This document shows positions 15,471 through 25,373 of a stretch of DNA of 64,000 nt, piece by piece. The notes beneath the pieces were generated by a model. It had not been told where the DNA came from and ran no database searches. It was given only the letters and a program-made list of their open reading frames with translations. Both the position numbers and the translations under genes were made by a program. Positions within the stretch are counted from its first letter, which is position 1, and the number at the start of each line of letters is the position of its first letter. The DNA is from Eubacterium sp. MSJ-21 (GTDB lineage Bacteria > Bacillota > Clostridia > Lachnospirales > Lachnospiraceae), in contig NZ_JAHLPZ010000006.1 in the NCBI RefSeq assembly GCF_018918185.1, forward strand, positions 1 through 64,000, in the 5' to 3' direction.

Positions 15471-16532
15471 CTATTCTTCCGGCTTTCCATCCCGGCTGTA
15501 TGCTTCGATTGACAGATCATCAAACGTTCCCATGTTTTTATAGATGGATAATGTCATATCCAAAAGCGGAAATAACATCATTGCGCCGCTGCCTTCGCCC
15601 AGACACAGTTTGCCATGAATCACTGCCGGAAGTCCAAGCGCGTCCAGTGCCAGCCTGCCACTCGCTTCCTCCGATACATGCGATGCCAGAAGATAATCTA
15701 CAATCTCGGCATCCATCCGCATCGCAGTGAGTGCTGCTACACAGGTGATCGCACCATCCAGCACAACCGGAATCTGATATTGTCTGGCTCCTAAAAATAC
15801 ACCAACCATTCCGGCGATCTCCAGCCCGCCAAGCTCGGCAAGTAACTGCTTCGCATCGACCGTTCCCTGCACACGCGCAAGTGCCTGCGTGATTACCTGC
15901 ACCTTTCTCGCAAGTCCGGCATTATTGAGTCCGGCGCCGCGCCCGGTCACCGTATCCGCTGGCAGATCAAGCAGTGCCGCAAGCAGGGCAGAGGTCGGAG
16001 TTGTATTTCCGATTCCCATCTCACCAACCGCTAATATCTCATAGCCTTTTTCTTTACATTCCCGTACAAGCTCTTTTCCTGCTTCAATTGCGCGGTCGCA
16101 GATTTCCATCAACATCGCAGGTTCCTTCGCAAGATTCCCGGTTCCAGCCTGTACCTTCCGGTTTATCATATGTCCCATACCGAATGTCGCATCCGGATAT
16201 GCTTCTCCCCGCATACCGATATCGACGGCATACACATCCACGCCTGCCATCTGCGCCATATAATTGACACCGGAACAGCCGTGTGCAATATTCTCCGCTA
16301 CGACCTTTGTCACGCTGGCATCAGTCTGCGTCACGCCCTCTGCCACAACACCGTGATCTGCGCACAGCGTCAGCAGTGCCCGCCGCTTATAATCACCGGG
16401 ATTCACTGTCCCGGCAATCGCACAAAGTCTGGCAACCATATCCTCGAACACGCCAAGACTGTCGATTGGCTTCGCGATCGCATCCCATTTTCCCTTTGCC
16501 TGTGTATAGATTTTCTGCTGTGTTTCATTCAT
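15471..16532 (-). CDS. cobT: Nicotinate-nucleotide-dimethylbenzimidazole phosphoribosyltransferase CobT
   Basis: The 353-residue protein matches CobT in length and motifs: KPIDSLGVFE near the start, TLCADHGVVAEGVTQ, GEMGIGNTTPTSAL, and the catalytic Glu region CLGEGSGAM near residue 320. It activates dimethylbenzimidazole (or another lower base) with nicotinate mononucleotide to give alpha-ribazole phosphate. It starts at ATG 16532. Downstream, an unknown membrane protein gene follows almost immediately. Confidence 0.95.
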   Translation of the reverse strand: MNETQQKIYTQAKGKWDAIAKPIDSLGVFEDMVARLCAIAGTVNPGDYKRRALLTLCADHGVVAEGVTQTDASVTKVVAENIAHGCSGVNYMAQMAGVDVYAVDIGMRGEAYPDATFGMGHMINRKVQAGTGNLAKEPAMLMEICDRAIEAGKELVRECKEKGYEILAVGEMGIGNTTPTSALLAALLDLPADTVTGRGAGLNNAGLARKVQVITQALARVQGTVDAKQLLAELGGLEIAGMVGVFLGARQYQIPVVLDGAITCVAALTAMRMDAEIVDYLLASHVSEEASGRLALDALGLPAVIHGKLCLGEGSGAMMLFPLLDMTLSIYKNMGTFDDLSIEAYSRDGKPEE

Positions 16533-16564
16533 AATTTCTTCCTATTAACTCATACATACACTAT

Positions 16565-17782
16565 TTACGTTAACATCAGATCAACTCGCCGAAGAAGAAA
16601 ATCTATAATATTAACGTGAATAATACCATTGCGACTCATATCAATCTTGTCTAATGACATAACATATTTCGGAGATGCGTCCGTAATCTTATCATACGCT
16701 CCAAATTCACGCTTAATCGTATTTTCATTTGCTAAAAGATAAGAAACCTGAATAAAACATTTCTTACTATTTCTGATTGCTACAAAATCAATTTCGCCTT
16801 TATATGTTTTACCTGCAAACACCGTATATCCTCTTGTTATAAGTTCATTATATATTATGTTCTCTAAAAAATAGGTATCTTCATAATTAATTGTATTTGT
16901 ATTGATTGTCCGAAACCCCATATCAACGGCATACTGTTTTTCTTTATTACTAAGTGCTGACTTCCCAACAATATTATACCGTCCAACTCCGTGGATTAAA
17001 TATGCCTTTTTCATGCGCTCTAAGTAATTATAAACTGTACGTTTCGATATTTCTTTATTGTTTTTCTTATGCGTTTCAATAATATTTTCTATTGAAAGTT
17101 CTTTTCCTGCGTTCGCAAGAATATATAATGAGATATCCATGAATGCTTTTCTATCAGCACTTTTTGTTTTCCCAACAATATCTCTATTTACAATACTTTC
17201 GTACAAATTTAATAAATATTTGTGCACAGCAGTTTCATCTGTATAATCAAAGCGAAGCGGAAACCCTCCCCATTTGAGATAATCCAAAAACAAATCATCA
17301 TTAAACTCTTTTCCATTCAGTTCATAATATTGTTTCATCTCATAAAATGAAAATGGCAGTATCTCGAATTCTACCGTTCTTCCAGTCAGCAACGTTGCAA
17401 GTTCCCCCGCAAGTAATGTCGAATTACTGCCAGTTACAAAAAGTGATACGTCTAAGGTCGCCCGAAAGGATGCTAATGCCTTTTCAAAATTCTCAATGTG
17501 TTGAATTTCATCTAAAAAAATATAATATTTATTTTCATCTAAAATTCTGCTCTTAATCTCTTTATTTAGATCCGCGGCATCTACAATATAATCATAATCC
17601 AAATCCTCAAAATTGAGATAGATTATGTGATCCTGTGGCACACCCTGTTCTATCAATTCCTCTTTTATTGTATCTAACAAAATAGATTTTCCTGCTCTTC
17701 GAACTCCGGTAATTACCTTAATAATATCCGATTCATAATACGGTCTTATTTGTTCCAAATATGTTTCTCTTTTTAATTTCAT
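16565..17782 (-). CDS. AAA-family ATPase with DUF4143 domain (second copy)
   Basis: The 405-residue protein has Walker A GVRRAGKSILLD (about residues 27-38), Walker B YYIFLDEIQH, a sensor segment VTGSNSTLL and a C-terminal DUF4143/nuclease-like part (GEIDFVA). It is a paralogue of the ATPase at 3871-5160 but not a recent duplicate. It interrupts the cobalamin cluster between cbiC and cobT and has its own promoter, so it looks like an inserted cargo gene. The starting ATG at 17782 follows AAGGGGG. Confidence 0.85.
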   Translation of the reverse strand: MKLKRETYLEQIRPYYESDIIKVITGVRRAGKSILLDTIKEELIEQGVPQDHIIYLNFEDLDYDYIVDAADLNKEIKSRILDENKYYIFLDEIQHIENFEKALASFRATLDVSLFVTGSNSTLLAGELATLLTGRTVEFEILPFSFYEMKQYYELNGKEFNDDLFLDYLKWGGFPLRFDYTDETAVHKYLLNLYESIVNRDIVGKTKSADRKAFMDISLYILANAGKELSIENIIETHKKNNKEISKRTVYNYLERMKKAYLIHGVGRYNIVGKSALSNKEKQYAVDMGFRTINTNTINYEDTYFLENIIYNELITRGYTVFAGKTYKGEIDFVAIRNSKKCFIQVSYLLANENTIKREFGAYDKITDASPKYVMSLDKIDMSRNGIIHVNIIDFLLRRVDLMLT

Positions 17783-17805
17783 AATTGTGCACCCCCTTGT
17801 TGCAC

Positions 17806-17833
17806 ATTATACGCTTTTTATAATATCGTGCAA
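17806..17833 (-). promoter_or_regulatory. Promoter of the second DUF4143 ATPase, amid TTGCAC/GTGCAA motifs
   Basis: On the minus strand, TTGCAC (17828-17833) and TATAAT (17806-17811) are spaced by 16 bp. Within about 110 bases around it there are repeated GTGCAA/TTGCAC/TGCACA motifs (near 17786, 17800, 17828, 17870 and 17881), which is an operator-like clustering. Confidence 0.65.
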
Positions 17834-17895
17834 GATGTGCTTGCATATTTTTGAAATATTGTTTATTTGTGCAAAGTAAACTTGCACGAATTTAT

Positions 17896-18537
17896 TTACA
17901 TATCCCGCAGTTCATACAACAGCGCATTGCAGATTGCCGCGGCGATATTGCTGCCACCCTTCCTGCCGCGCGCCACAATATATGGCACAGGTGCCCGCAT
18001 GATAAGCTCCTTCGCTTCCACCACGTTCACGAAACCAACCGGCACACCGATGATGCCGCATGGATGCAGCTTTCCCTCGTCGATCAGCTCATACAGACGC
18101 ACCAGCGCGGTCGGTGCATTTCCAATCGCAAAGATAAGCGGCTTGTCTAACGTACACGCCTTCTCCATACTTGCTACCGCCCGTGTCGAGCCTTGTTTCT
18201 TCGCGATTTCTGCCACGTCGTCATCGCTCATGAAGCAGTAGACCTCGCCACCGTATTTCGCAAGCTCTTTCTTGTTGATTCCGGATTTTGCCATCTGCGT
18301 ATCCGTGACGATGCAGGCACCATTTTTTATTGCATCATGGAATTTCAAAACTGCCTGCTCGGAAAATGTCAGATTCTCCAGATAATCAAAATCCGCCGAC
18401 GTATGGATTGCCCGCTTGATGATTGGTGCCTGAAGCGGATCTAATTCGACATTTCCAAGCTCCTCTGTGATAATCTCGAAGCTTCTTTTTTCAATTTCCT
18501 GTGGCAGCACCTGCTGCAGCTTAATTTCTTCTAACAT
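17896..18537 (-). CDS. cbiC: Cobalt-precorrin-8 methylmutase CbiC
   Basis: The 213-residue protein carries the CbiC/CobH active-site His in RAIHTSADFDY (about residue 49), IVTDTQM, and the C-terminal GVPVGFVNVVEAKE and VARGRKGGSN motifs. It moves the methyl group from C-11 to C-12 to form cobyrinate. Length is normal. It starts at ATG 18537, 12 bases after the end of cbiA, consistent with one operon. Confidence 0.95.
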   Translation of the reverse strand: MLEEIKLQQVLPQEIEKRSFEIITEELGNVELDPLQAPIIKRAIHTSADFDYLENLTFSEQAVLKFHDAIKNGACIVTDTQMAKSGINKKELAKYGGEVYCFMSDDDVAEIAKKQGSTRAVASMEKACTLDKPLIFAIGNAPTALVRLYELIDEGKLHPCGIIGVPVGFVNVVEAKELIMRAPVPYIVARGRKGGSNIAAAICNALLYELRDM

Positions 18538-18549
18538 AATACCCTCTTA

Positions 18550-19932
18550 CTATTGATTGCTCCCAGAAAACAAATGATAGAAAAACGCCTCCGCATCCAC
18601 GTAATACAGATGTGGAAATCCCGCGAATGTCCCTTTCTTCTTCACCATACATGGATATGTCTTCTGCTTGGAAAGCGGCTTCCACGCCAGACAGGCATCG
18701 CCACAATCCGTGCTGTCCCAGTAGTGAAACTCATGTCCACGCAAAACCGTATTCACTGCAAATGCATCCGCTCCCTGCGGTGCCAGCTCCACATACCCAA
18801 ACCGCTGTAACCGCTCTGTCCGAAATCCCGCACCATCTAAGAAACCGACCATCTCATATACATTTCCTTCTGCATCGGCAAGCGACTTGCCAAGATATAA
18901 GAATCCGCCGCATTCCGCATGACACGGCATCCCGGATTCCAACGCCTGCCGGACAGATGCGCGCATCGACCGATTCTCATACAGCTGCTTTGCGTAAAGC
19001 TCCGGATACCCGCCGCCAAAGATCAGCGCATCCACCTTAGGCACATGTGCATCTGCAAGCGGGGAGAAATACACAAGCTCCGCTCCCATATCTTCTAACA
19101 TGCGCAGATTCTCGCGGTAGTAGAAAGAAAATGCCGCGTCTCTTGCTACACCGATGCGATAACCGGACGGGAATTTGCAATCATGCCTTACGTCAGCCGG
19201 CTTCTGTATCTGCAGCGTCTCTGCCTGTGCCGCAATTTCAAAAATCCCATTGATATCGATCGTCTTTGTAACAGCTTCCGCAACCGTTTCCACCCAGTCT
19301 CTCTGTTTCTGCATTTCGTCCGGCTGCAACAGTCCAAGATGTCTGGATGGCACTGCAAATGACGCATCTTCCGGCAGATATCCAAGCACCGGGATACCGC
19401 ATTCCGTCTCAATTACCTGTTTGAGCCGGCTGTAAAACATCGGTGATACACGGTTTAAGATCACCCCTGCAATCCGGCTGTCCTTCTTATATTCCATAAT
19501 TCCGCGGATTGTCGCCGCAAGCGTGACACTCGCACCCTTCGCATCCACGATCAGAACGACCGGCGTCTTCGTAACCTTACTTAGCTCATAAGAGCTTGCC
19601 ATTGTCGTTGTGCCACCGACACCGTCGTAATATCCCATGACGCCTTCCATCACGCACATTTCTGCATCCCGCAGGTCGCGCACCAAAATATGTCCAATCG
19701 CATCAGTCCCCGCGAAGAACGTGTCCAGATTTCCGGTGTCGATTCCGAGCACCGTCCGGTGAAACATCGGATCGATATAATCCGGGCCGCATTTATACGC
19801 CTGTACCTTTATATTCTGTTTTTTTAATGCTGCCAGCACACCACACGTCACGGTTGTTTTTCCGCTGCCACTCCGCATCGCTGCGAACATCACGCGTGGG
19901 GTATTTACCTGGATATTATTCTTGTGTTCCAT
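18550..19932 (-). CDS. cbiA: Cobyrinate a,c-diamide synthase CbiA
   Basis: I choose the ATG at 19932, with GGGGAG eight bases upstream, over an in-frame start 27 bases earlier. The product of 460 residues has the dethiobiotin-synthase-like P-loop (AAMRSGSGKTTVTCG), GPDYIDPMFH, and a C-terminal class I glutamine amidotransferase domain with GGYPELYAKQL and the nucleophile Cys in MPCHAECGGFLYL. It amidates the a and c side chains of cobyrinate using glutamine and ATP. Gene order with cbiC is tight. Confidence 0.95.
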   Translation of the reverse strand: MEHKNNIQVNTPRVMFAAMRSGSGKTTVTCGVLAALKKQNIKVQAYKCGPDYIDPMFHRTVLGIDTGNLDTFFAGTDAIGHILVRDLRDAEMCVMEGVMGYYDGVGGTTTMASSYELSKVTKTPVVLIVDAKGASVTLAATIRGIMEYKKDSRIAGVILNRVSPMFYSRLKQVIETECGIPVLGYLPEDASFAVPSRHLGLLQPDEMQKQRDWVETVAEAVTKTIDINGIFEIAAQAETLQIQKPADVRHDCKFPSGYRIGVARDAAFSFYYRENLRMLEDMGAELVYFSPLADAHVPKVDALIFGGGYPELYAKQLYENRSMRASVRQALESGMPCHAECGGFLYLGKSLADAEGNVYEMVGFLDGAGFRTERLQRFGYVELAPQGADAFAVNTVLRGHEFHYWDSTDCGDACLAWKPLSKQKTYPCMVKKKGTFAGFPHLYYVDAEAFFYHLFSGSNQ

Positions 19933-20038
19933 TGTTTCTCCCCGGTCGCTCCTGTGCATGTTATGCCATTGATTCTTACCAACTGTTCCTGTCCATTTTC
20001 TATACTATTGTTTTTTCTCGGCTGTTTCTGTGCATTTT

Positions 20039-21343
20039 CTATCCCATCGTCACAATCCACACCGGATTTTGTGCCTGCATCATATGATACGGACCAGCCT
20101 CGTGGCTGTGCGTCACCGCCATCTGTACCATATTAAAATCCACATTATGCCGCTTCGCTATATCTGCCAATGTAAGCATTTCTGCCTGCGTCTCCAAGGT
20201 AACCGCAGTGAGAACAATGCGTGCGTTCGGATTTTTCGCATAGATCTGATCCATGATCTTGAACAGATTTCCGCCATTTCCTCCGATAAATACATGCGTT
20301 GGCGCAGGAAGCGACGGAATCACTTCTGACGCTTCCCCTTCGATAATCTCCATATTTCCCGCATGGAAGCGCCTGCGGTTCGCATACATCAGCTTCACTG
20401 CTTCCGGTTTTTTCTCGATTGCATACACTGTTCCACGCTCCGTCAGAAGTGCCAGTTCGATGGATACCGATCCTGTTCCGGCACCTATATCATAAATAAC
20501 CGGCGTATAATCATTCGCCTGAAGCTTCGAGACCGCAACCATCCGCACTTCTTCCTTCGTCATCGGCACATTTCCACGGATAAACGCATTGTCCTTGATT
20601 CCCGGTGCCAGCCGTCTCGCCACCGGATATGGATTGATGAAGATTGCCACTGCCAGCTTGTCAAAGGTGTACGCACACAGATCCTTCGCATACCCCTTAA
20701 TAATTTTCTCGTCCGGATATGACAGTCGTTCTCCGATAACGACCTGAATATCCTCCATCCCAACTTCCGTCAGCCGTCTGCAGATTGCCGCAACCTGATT
20801 TTCATCTCCAAGCAGCGTGCCGACCTTCGCATGGTGCCGCACCTTCGCTGGGATATTCGCATAGACGCCATGGTTACTGATAAGCTCTGCATCTTCCCAT
20901 GTCTCACCCAGCTTGTCAAGTAAATATATCACCGAGGACAGTCCCGGAATATATTTGATCTGATATTTGTAGCCTGCCTGATTCGTCTGTGCGATGCTTC
21001 CATCCTGACCTGCATCTGTACGATTCTCATTGCATAATACTTCAGAAAGCTTCTTCGCCCCGGAATAAAATCCAATATCCCCGGATACCAATACCGCAAT
21101 GGTCTCTCCTTCATGACTCCGGATCAGTTCTGCTACTTCTTTGCCCCGATATTCATTATAAAATGTCTGCTCTACATCGCGTCCATCTTCTTCACAGAGG
21201 CTCTTCCAGATCGCAAGCATGCGGGGAGCGCCGATACAGACGGTCGCATGTGCCAATGCCTGCACAGCCTCCCTGGTCAGGCAATCCGCATTTCCCGGTC
21301 CCATGCCGATCAAATATACGATTGTTTTTTCGTTATTCCCCAT
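20039..21343 (-). CDS. cbiET: Precorrin-6Y-type C5,15-methyltransferase CbiE-CbiT fusion
   Basis: The 434-residue protein fuses two enzymes. Residues about 8-220 are CbiE (tetrapyrrole methylase: LIGMGPGNADCLT, VLVSGDIGFYSGA). Residues about 235-430 are CbiT (Rossmann methylase: YDIGAGTGSVSIELA, and FIGGNGGNL). Together they methylate C-5 and C-15 and decarboxylate the ring C acetate. The fused form corresponds to CobL of aerobic organisms but is also common in anaerobes. It starts at ATG 21343. Confidence 0.95.
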   Translation of the reverse strand: MGNNEKTIVYLIGMGPGNADCLTREAVQALAHATVCIGAPRMLAIWKSLCEEDGRDVEQTFYNEYRGKEVAELIRSHEGETIAVLVSGDIGFYSGAKKLSEVLCNENRTDAGQDGSIAQTNQAGYKYQIKYIPGLSSVIYLLDKLGETWEDAELISNHGVYANIPAKVRHHAKVGTLLGDENQVAAICRRLTEVGMEDIQVVIGERLSYPDEKIIKGYAKDLCAYTFDKLAVAIFINPYPVARRLAPGIKDNAFIRGNVPMTKEEVRMVAVSKLQANDYTPVIYDIGAGTGSVSIELALLTERGTVYAIEKKPEAVKLMYANRRRFHAGNMEIIEGEASEVIPSLPAPTHVFIGGNGGNLFKIMDQIYAKNPNARIVLTAVTLETQAEMLTLADIAKRHNVDFNMVQMAVTHSHEAGPYHMMQAQNPVWIVTMG

Positions 21344-21503
21344 AATTTTGATTCTCCTTTCTGCCTCTTATCCTATCAGACAAATAAAATCCTGTCGTAT
21401 ATTTTCTATCAATTTTTAAAATATAAATACAGCCACCTCGAATTCGGATTATGTGTACATTTCTATCCCGTCTAACTGTGCCTCTGTTCCTACCTGGTTC
21501 AGA

Positions 21504-22397
21504 TTATGCCTCTGCTTTCTCCCGCAAATATTCTTCTGTCTGCGCGAGTGACATCACCGGTTCTACCTGCTCCTTCGGACGCCCGATCACGACAAGCTGC
21601 ACGCCTGCGGCAAGCGCAGCCTCACATTTTTCATCATAGCCGCCATTCTTCCCACTTGCCTTTGTCACCATGAAATCCGCATCTGCATAACGCAAGGTTG
21701 CCAGATTCATTTCCAGATCAAAAGGTCCCTGCATACAGATCAGATGTTTCCCGGTAAATCCCAGCTCCGTACATGCCTCTACCACCGACCGGGTCGGAAG
21801 CACACGCGCCGTACAGCGCGTTCCATAGTCCGGAATCTGCGTATACAAATGAAGCTCCTTACTGCCTGTTGTGATCAGAATATTTCCTGTCACACCCTTT
21901 AGATAATCTACCGCCGCCTGTATGTCCCCGACATAGATGCTATCCGATGTTTCATTGGTATACCATTTTCCGTCTGCGTCACCGATATGTGTGTCGCTCA
22001 TCTGCATGTCCGGATCTGTATTTCCCGGTTCTTCCTGCATAGCCGGATCTGCATTCTCCTGTTCTTCCTGCATGTCCCGCCGCACGCGGACATATGGGAC
22101 GCCCACAACCTTACAAGCCTGATAGATATTCTGTGTCACAAGCACTGCATACGGATGTGTCGCGTCCACACAGATATCTGCCTGTACTGCCTGCAGGAAT
22201 TCCTGCATATCTGCCTGCTCCAGCCGTCCGACATGCACTTTGAGTGCATCATCCTCCGGCAGCACCTGCGCTCCATACTCTGATGCTACGCAGACATGGA
22301 CTTGTATATTTTGCATTTTTTGCTGCTTGTTTAATTGTATCAGATACCCGGCGAGCTGCCGCCCTTCCGTTGTACCACCAAATATGACTACTTTCAT
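21504..22397 (-). CDS. cbiJ: Precorrin-6A-type reductase CbiJ with loop insertion
   Basis: The 297-residue protein starts with VVIFGGTTEGRQLA and contains CVDATHPYAV, LITTGSKEL and VTKASGKNGG, all CbiJ/CobK hallmarks. It reduces the macrocycle with NAD(P)H. It is about 40 residues longer than usual because of an acidic repetitive insertion at about residues 109-150 (MQEEQENADP, MQEEPGNTDP, DMQMSD). Its start overlaps the cbiH stop by 4 bases, indicating translational coupling. Confidence 0.93.
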   Translation of the reverse strand: MKVVIFGGTTEGRQLAGYLIQLNKQQKMQNIQVHVCVASEYGAQVLPEDDALKVHVGRLEQADMQEFLQAVQADICVDATHPYAVLVTQNIYQACKVVGVPYVRVRRDMQEEQENADPAMQEEPGNTDPDMQMSDTHIGDADGKWYTNETSDSIYVGDIQAAVDYLKGVTGNILITTGSKELHLYTQIPDYGTRCTARVLPTRSVVEACTELGFTGKHLICMQGPFDLEMNLATLRYADADFMVTKASGKNGGYDEKCEAALAAGVQLVVIGRPKEQVEPVMSLAQTEEYLREKAEA

Positions 22398-23146
22398 ATG
22401 TTATCTCTTCTATATCCGCGTGGTGTCACCATCGCTTCACCGACTTTTCGTGTCCGGGAATTGCCGACAAATACTGTCGTGAACATATCAACCTGCGTTT
22501 CTGCCAGCTCGTTCAATGTCAGGATTTGCTGTTCTTCGCCGTCGCGCCCGATATTCCGGGTGATTCCACAGATTGTCTCCCCGGATTTTTTTTGCAAGAG
22601 GATCTGACATGCTTTCTGCAAGTAATCATGCCGCTTATGGCTGGACGGATTATACAGGCAGATTGCGAAATCGCCCTCAGCCGCTGCCGCAAGACGATGC
22701 TCGATCAACTCCCACGGTGTCAGCAGATCACTCAGGCTAATCACAGCAAAATCATGACCAAGCGGTGCCCCAAGCAAGGCTGCCCCGGATAGTGCAGCCG
22801 TCACGCCGGGGATCACATGTACATCCACCTCTGGAAATTCTTCTGCCAACTCCAGTGTGATTCCAGCCATGCCATACACGCCTGCATCGCCACTACACAC
22901 AAGCGCTGTCTTCTTCCCACTCGCTGCGGTTTCCAGCGCCAAACGGCATCGTTCTACTTCCTGCCGCATACCATTCACCAGATATTCCTTGTCCGGGTAG
23001 TATGGTTTTAGGAGTTCAATGTATACCTTATATCCGGCAATCACCTCACAGGCTTCCACGACATCGATTGCTTCCTGTGTCATCTTCTGCCTTGCACCGG
23101 GTCCAAGCCCGACAATATATAATTCCTTCCTACTCTCTGCGCTCAT
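22394..23146 (-). CDS. cbiH: Cobalt-precorrin-3 C17-methyltransferase CbiH
   Basis: The 250-residue tetrapyrrole methylase has the N-terminal SAM loop VGLGPGARQKMT, VCSGDAGVYGMAG and FAVISLSDLLTPW, which are characteristic of CbiH/CobJ. It methylates C-17 and drives ring contraction. Length is normal for the single-domain form. It overlaps cbiJ by 4 bases and follows the cbiFG fusion after a gap with a small hairpin. Confidence 0.95.
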   Translation of the reverse strand: MSAESRKELYIVGLGPGARQKMTQEAIDVVEACEVIAGYKVYIELLKPYYPDKEYLVNGMRQEVERCRLALETAASGKKTALVCSGDAGVYGMAGITLELAEEFPEVDVHVIPGVTAALSGAALLGAPLGHDFAVISLSDLLTPWELIEHRLAAAAEGDFAICLYNPSSHKRHDYLQKACQILLQKKSGETICGITRNIGRDGEEQQILTLNELAETQVDMFTTVFVGNSRTRKVGEAMVTPRGYRRDNI

Positions 23147-23223
23147 GCTTCTCTCCGATATTCCGCTTTATTTCTATGTTTTAGCTTCCAGTTTTGGTTT
23201 TTTTCACCCGTTTTTCGGCTTTC

Positions 23224-23242
23224 AAACCCACCACGTGGGTTT
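23224..23242. other. Small hairpin between cbiFG and cbiH
   Basis: AAACCCAC and GTGGGTTT form a perfect 8-bp stem with a 3-base loop in the 102-base gap between cbiFG and cbiH. On the transcribed strand it lacks a U-run, so an mRNA-processing or stability role is more plausible than termination. Confidence 0.45.
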
Positions 23243-23248
23243 TTCTGC

Positions 23249-25207
23249 TTACTTTTCACTCGCTGCACCCATATACGCAAGTGCTAACGTTACTCCATCC
23301 TGTGCTTGCTTACGAAGTAATAGCTCTCCCCCATCCACTTGCATACGAAGCAACCGCTGATCCTGATTCATACCATGCTCGCTTGCATACTTCACAGCAC
23401 TGCGCTCACAGACATTATCCACGCCGGTCACGCCAGACACAAATTCTGATGCCGAATATGTCCCCGGCACCGCCTGCAATTGTTCTGCTGCGTATGTCTT
23501 AAACGGCACATTCCGTGTCTCACAGAATTCAAGCAATCCCGCTTCTTTCTTCTTCAGATCGATACTTACCACCGCACATAATGCTTCCATCCGCAAGCCT
23601 GTTTTCGCAAATGCATCCTGCACCGCATGCTCGATTTTGTCCGCCGGTGTCCCTTTCTTACAACCGACGCCAGCTACAATACAACGTGGAATAAGTTGTA
23701 ACGTTTGCGCATCCACAGGAACATCTTTTGGAGTTATAATAACCTGATGCGAACCTATCTGCAATCTTTTAACATTGATTCTGTTCCCGCATCCATCAAC
23801 TTCATTCTTGCATCCATCATTTTCTATCTTACCCACATCAATACCAGTTGAATTCTGTTCCGTACGTATCTCACATGCGCGCTTCTCTTCTCCCTGTGTC
23901 ACCGCAGGTTCCTCTATCCACACAGGCTCCGCCCCGGTCGCCAGCACCTCCGCGCTGATTGCCTTCGCCTTCGTCCAGTCCGTCACTACTAAATTATGTT
24001 CCCGCGCATAATCATCAATGGAGAAGCTGCCTTCCACATCCGTCGCCGTCGTGATGACCGGCGTTGCCCAAATCACATCCGCCAGCATCTGCGTGAGCGC
24101 ATTTGCCCCACCGGCATGTCCACTCACTAATGATATCACATGCTTACCACATTCATCCATGCACACAATGGCCGGATCTTCGGATTTGTGTGTCAGATGC
24201 TCCGCCACACTCCGCACAGCAATTCCGCTTGCTGTCACGAACACAATGGCATCCACCTGCTCAAAATATGTATCAACACACGCCTTTACCGTTTCCCGCA
24301 TTGAAACCTCTGGAAGCGCTTCGCATTTTACCTTCGTGATAATTTCTGCACCAGAAATATTTTCCAGCTTCTTTGCCAATTTTTGCATCGTCGCATACCC
24401 GCGCACACTACATGTAACAAGCAGTACCCGGCGGATTCCTGCCGGAAATGCAATCTCCGTCGCACCGCGGTATTCCGTTGCAAATGCCGCATCATAAAGT
24501 CGGGATTTCTCATAGATGCTCCCAAGTGCCGGAGATACGATAATGAGTGCCGTCTTCGTAATCCCTGCGGCTTCCATATCTTCCGGAAGCTTAGCCAGTG
24601 TCGTGCGGATAATCTTCTCTTCCGGCCAGGTAGCCTTATACACGACAGCAACCGGCGTGTCCTCCGCGTATCCACCAAGCAGCAAATCCTGCCGCACCTT
24701 TCGGGCAAGCCCGGATGAGAGATACAACACCAGACTGGCATGGTGTGCAGCCAGACTTCGCAGATTTTCCTTCTCCGGCACAGGGGTTTTCCCTTCCGCT
24801 CTTGTCAGAATCAAGGTCTGCGTCACATCCGGCAATGTATACTCACACGCCAGCGACGCCGCGGCACCGAACACCGCACTCACTCCCGGACACACATCAT
24901 ATGTGATTCCATATTCATCCAGCAGATCCATCTGCTCGCGGATTGCACCATACACAGACGGATCACCCGTATGCAGACGCACCGTCCCTTTGCCTGCCGT
25001 CTCTGCTTCCCGCATTACAGACACGACATCTTCAAACGTCATATGCGCGCTATTGTAAATTTCGCAATCTGCCTTCGCATACGAAAGCAGCTCTGGATTT
25101 ACAAGCGAACCTGCATAGATGATCACATCCGCTTCCTTGATTCGATTCATGCCCCGCACGGTAATCAGATCACACGCGCCGGGTCCCGCTCCTACGAAAT
25201 GTACCAT
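23249..25207 (-). CDS. cbiFG: Cobalt-precorrin-4 methyltransferase/cobalt-precorrin-5A hydrolase fusion CbiF-CbiG
   Basis: The 652-residue protein joins CbiF/CobM (residues about 1-250: VGAGPGACDLITVRG, RLHTGDPSVYGAI, YDVCPGVSAVFGA) to CbiG (about 262-650: LVTCSVRGYATMQ, VSGHAGGANALT, VAGVGCKKGTPADKIE). CbiF methylates C-11. CbiG opens the delta-lactone and releases acetaldehyde, a step specific to the anaerobic pathway. A repetitive, Cys/Asn/Gly-rich stretch (about residues 455-495) sits between CbiG mid and C-terminal domains. Fusion lets one transcript supply consecutive activities. Confidence 0.95.
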   Translation of the reverse strand: MVHFVGAGPGACDLITVRGMNRIKEADVIIYAGSLVNPELLSYAKADCEIYNSAHMTFEDVVSVMREAETAGKGTVRLHTGDPSVYGAIREQMDLLDEYGITYDVCPGVSAVFGAAASLACEYTLPDVTQTLILTRAEGKTPVPEKENLRSLAAHHASLVLYLSSGLARKVRQDLLLGGYAEDTPVAVVYKATWPEEKIIRTTLAKLPEDMEAAGITKTALIIVSPALGSIYEKSRLYDAAFATEYRGATEIAFPAGIRRVLLVTCSVRGYATMQKLAKKLENISGAEIITKVKCEALPEVSMRETVKACVDTYFEQVDAIVFVTASGIAVRSVAEHLTHKSEDPAIVCMDECGKHVISLVSGHAGGANALTQMLADVIWATPVITTATDVEGSFSIDDYAREHNLVVTDWTKAKAISAEVLATGAEPVWIEEPAVTQGEEKRACEIRTEQNSTGIDVGKIENDGCKNEVDGCGNRINVKRLQIGSHQVIITPKDVPVDAQTLQLIPRCIVAGVGCKKGTPADKIEHAVQDAFAKTGLRMEALCAVVSIDLKKKEAGLLEFCETRNVPFKTYAAEQLQAVPGTYSASEFVSGVTGVDNVCERSAVKYASEHGMNQDQRLLRMQVDGGELLLRKQAQDGVTLALAYMGAASEK

Positions 25208-25373
25208 TTATCTTCTTCCTTTATCTATTATAATCTATCCTATTTTGCACAATAAAATTTCACTCGTCACACCCGCATATATTTCTCATCCCGTGTTCTA
25301 TATCCCAGGTTCATCCATGCATCCATCTTACCCTCACAGTTCACATTCTGTGTTCAATATCCTGTAATCATTC

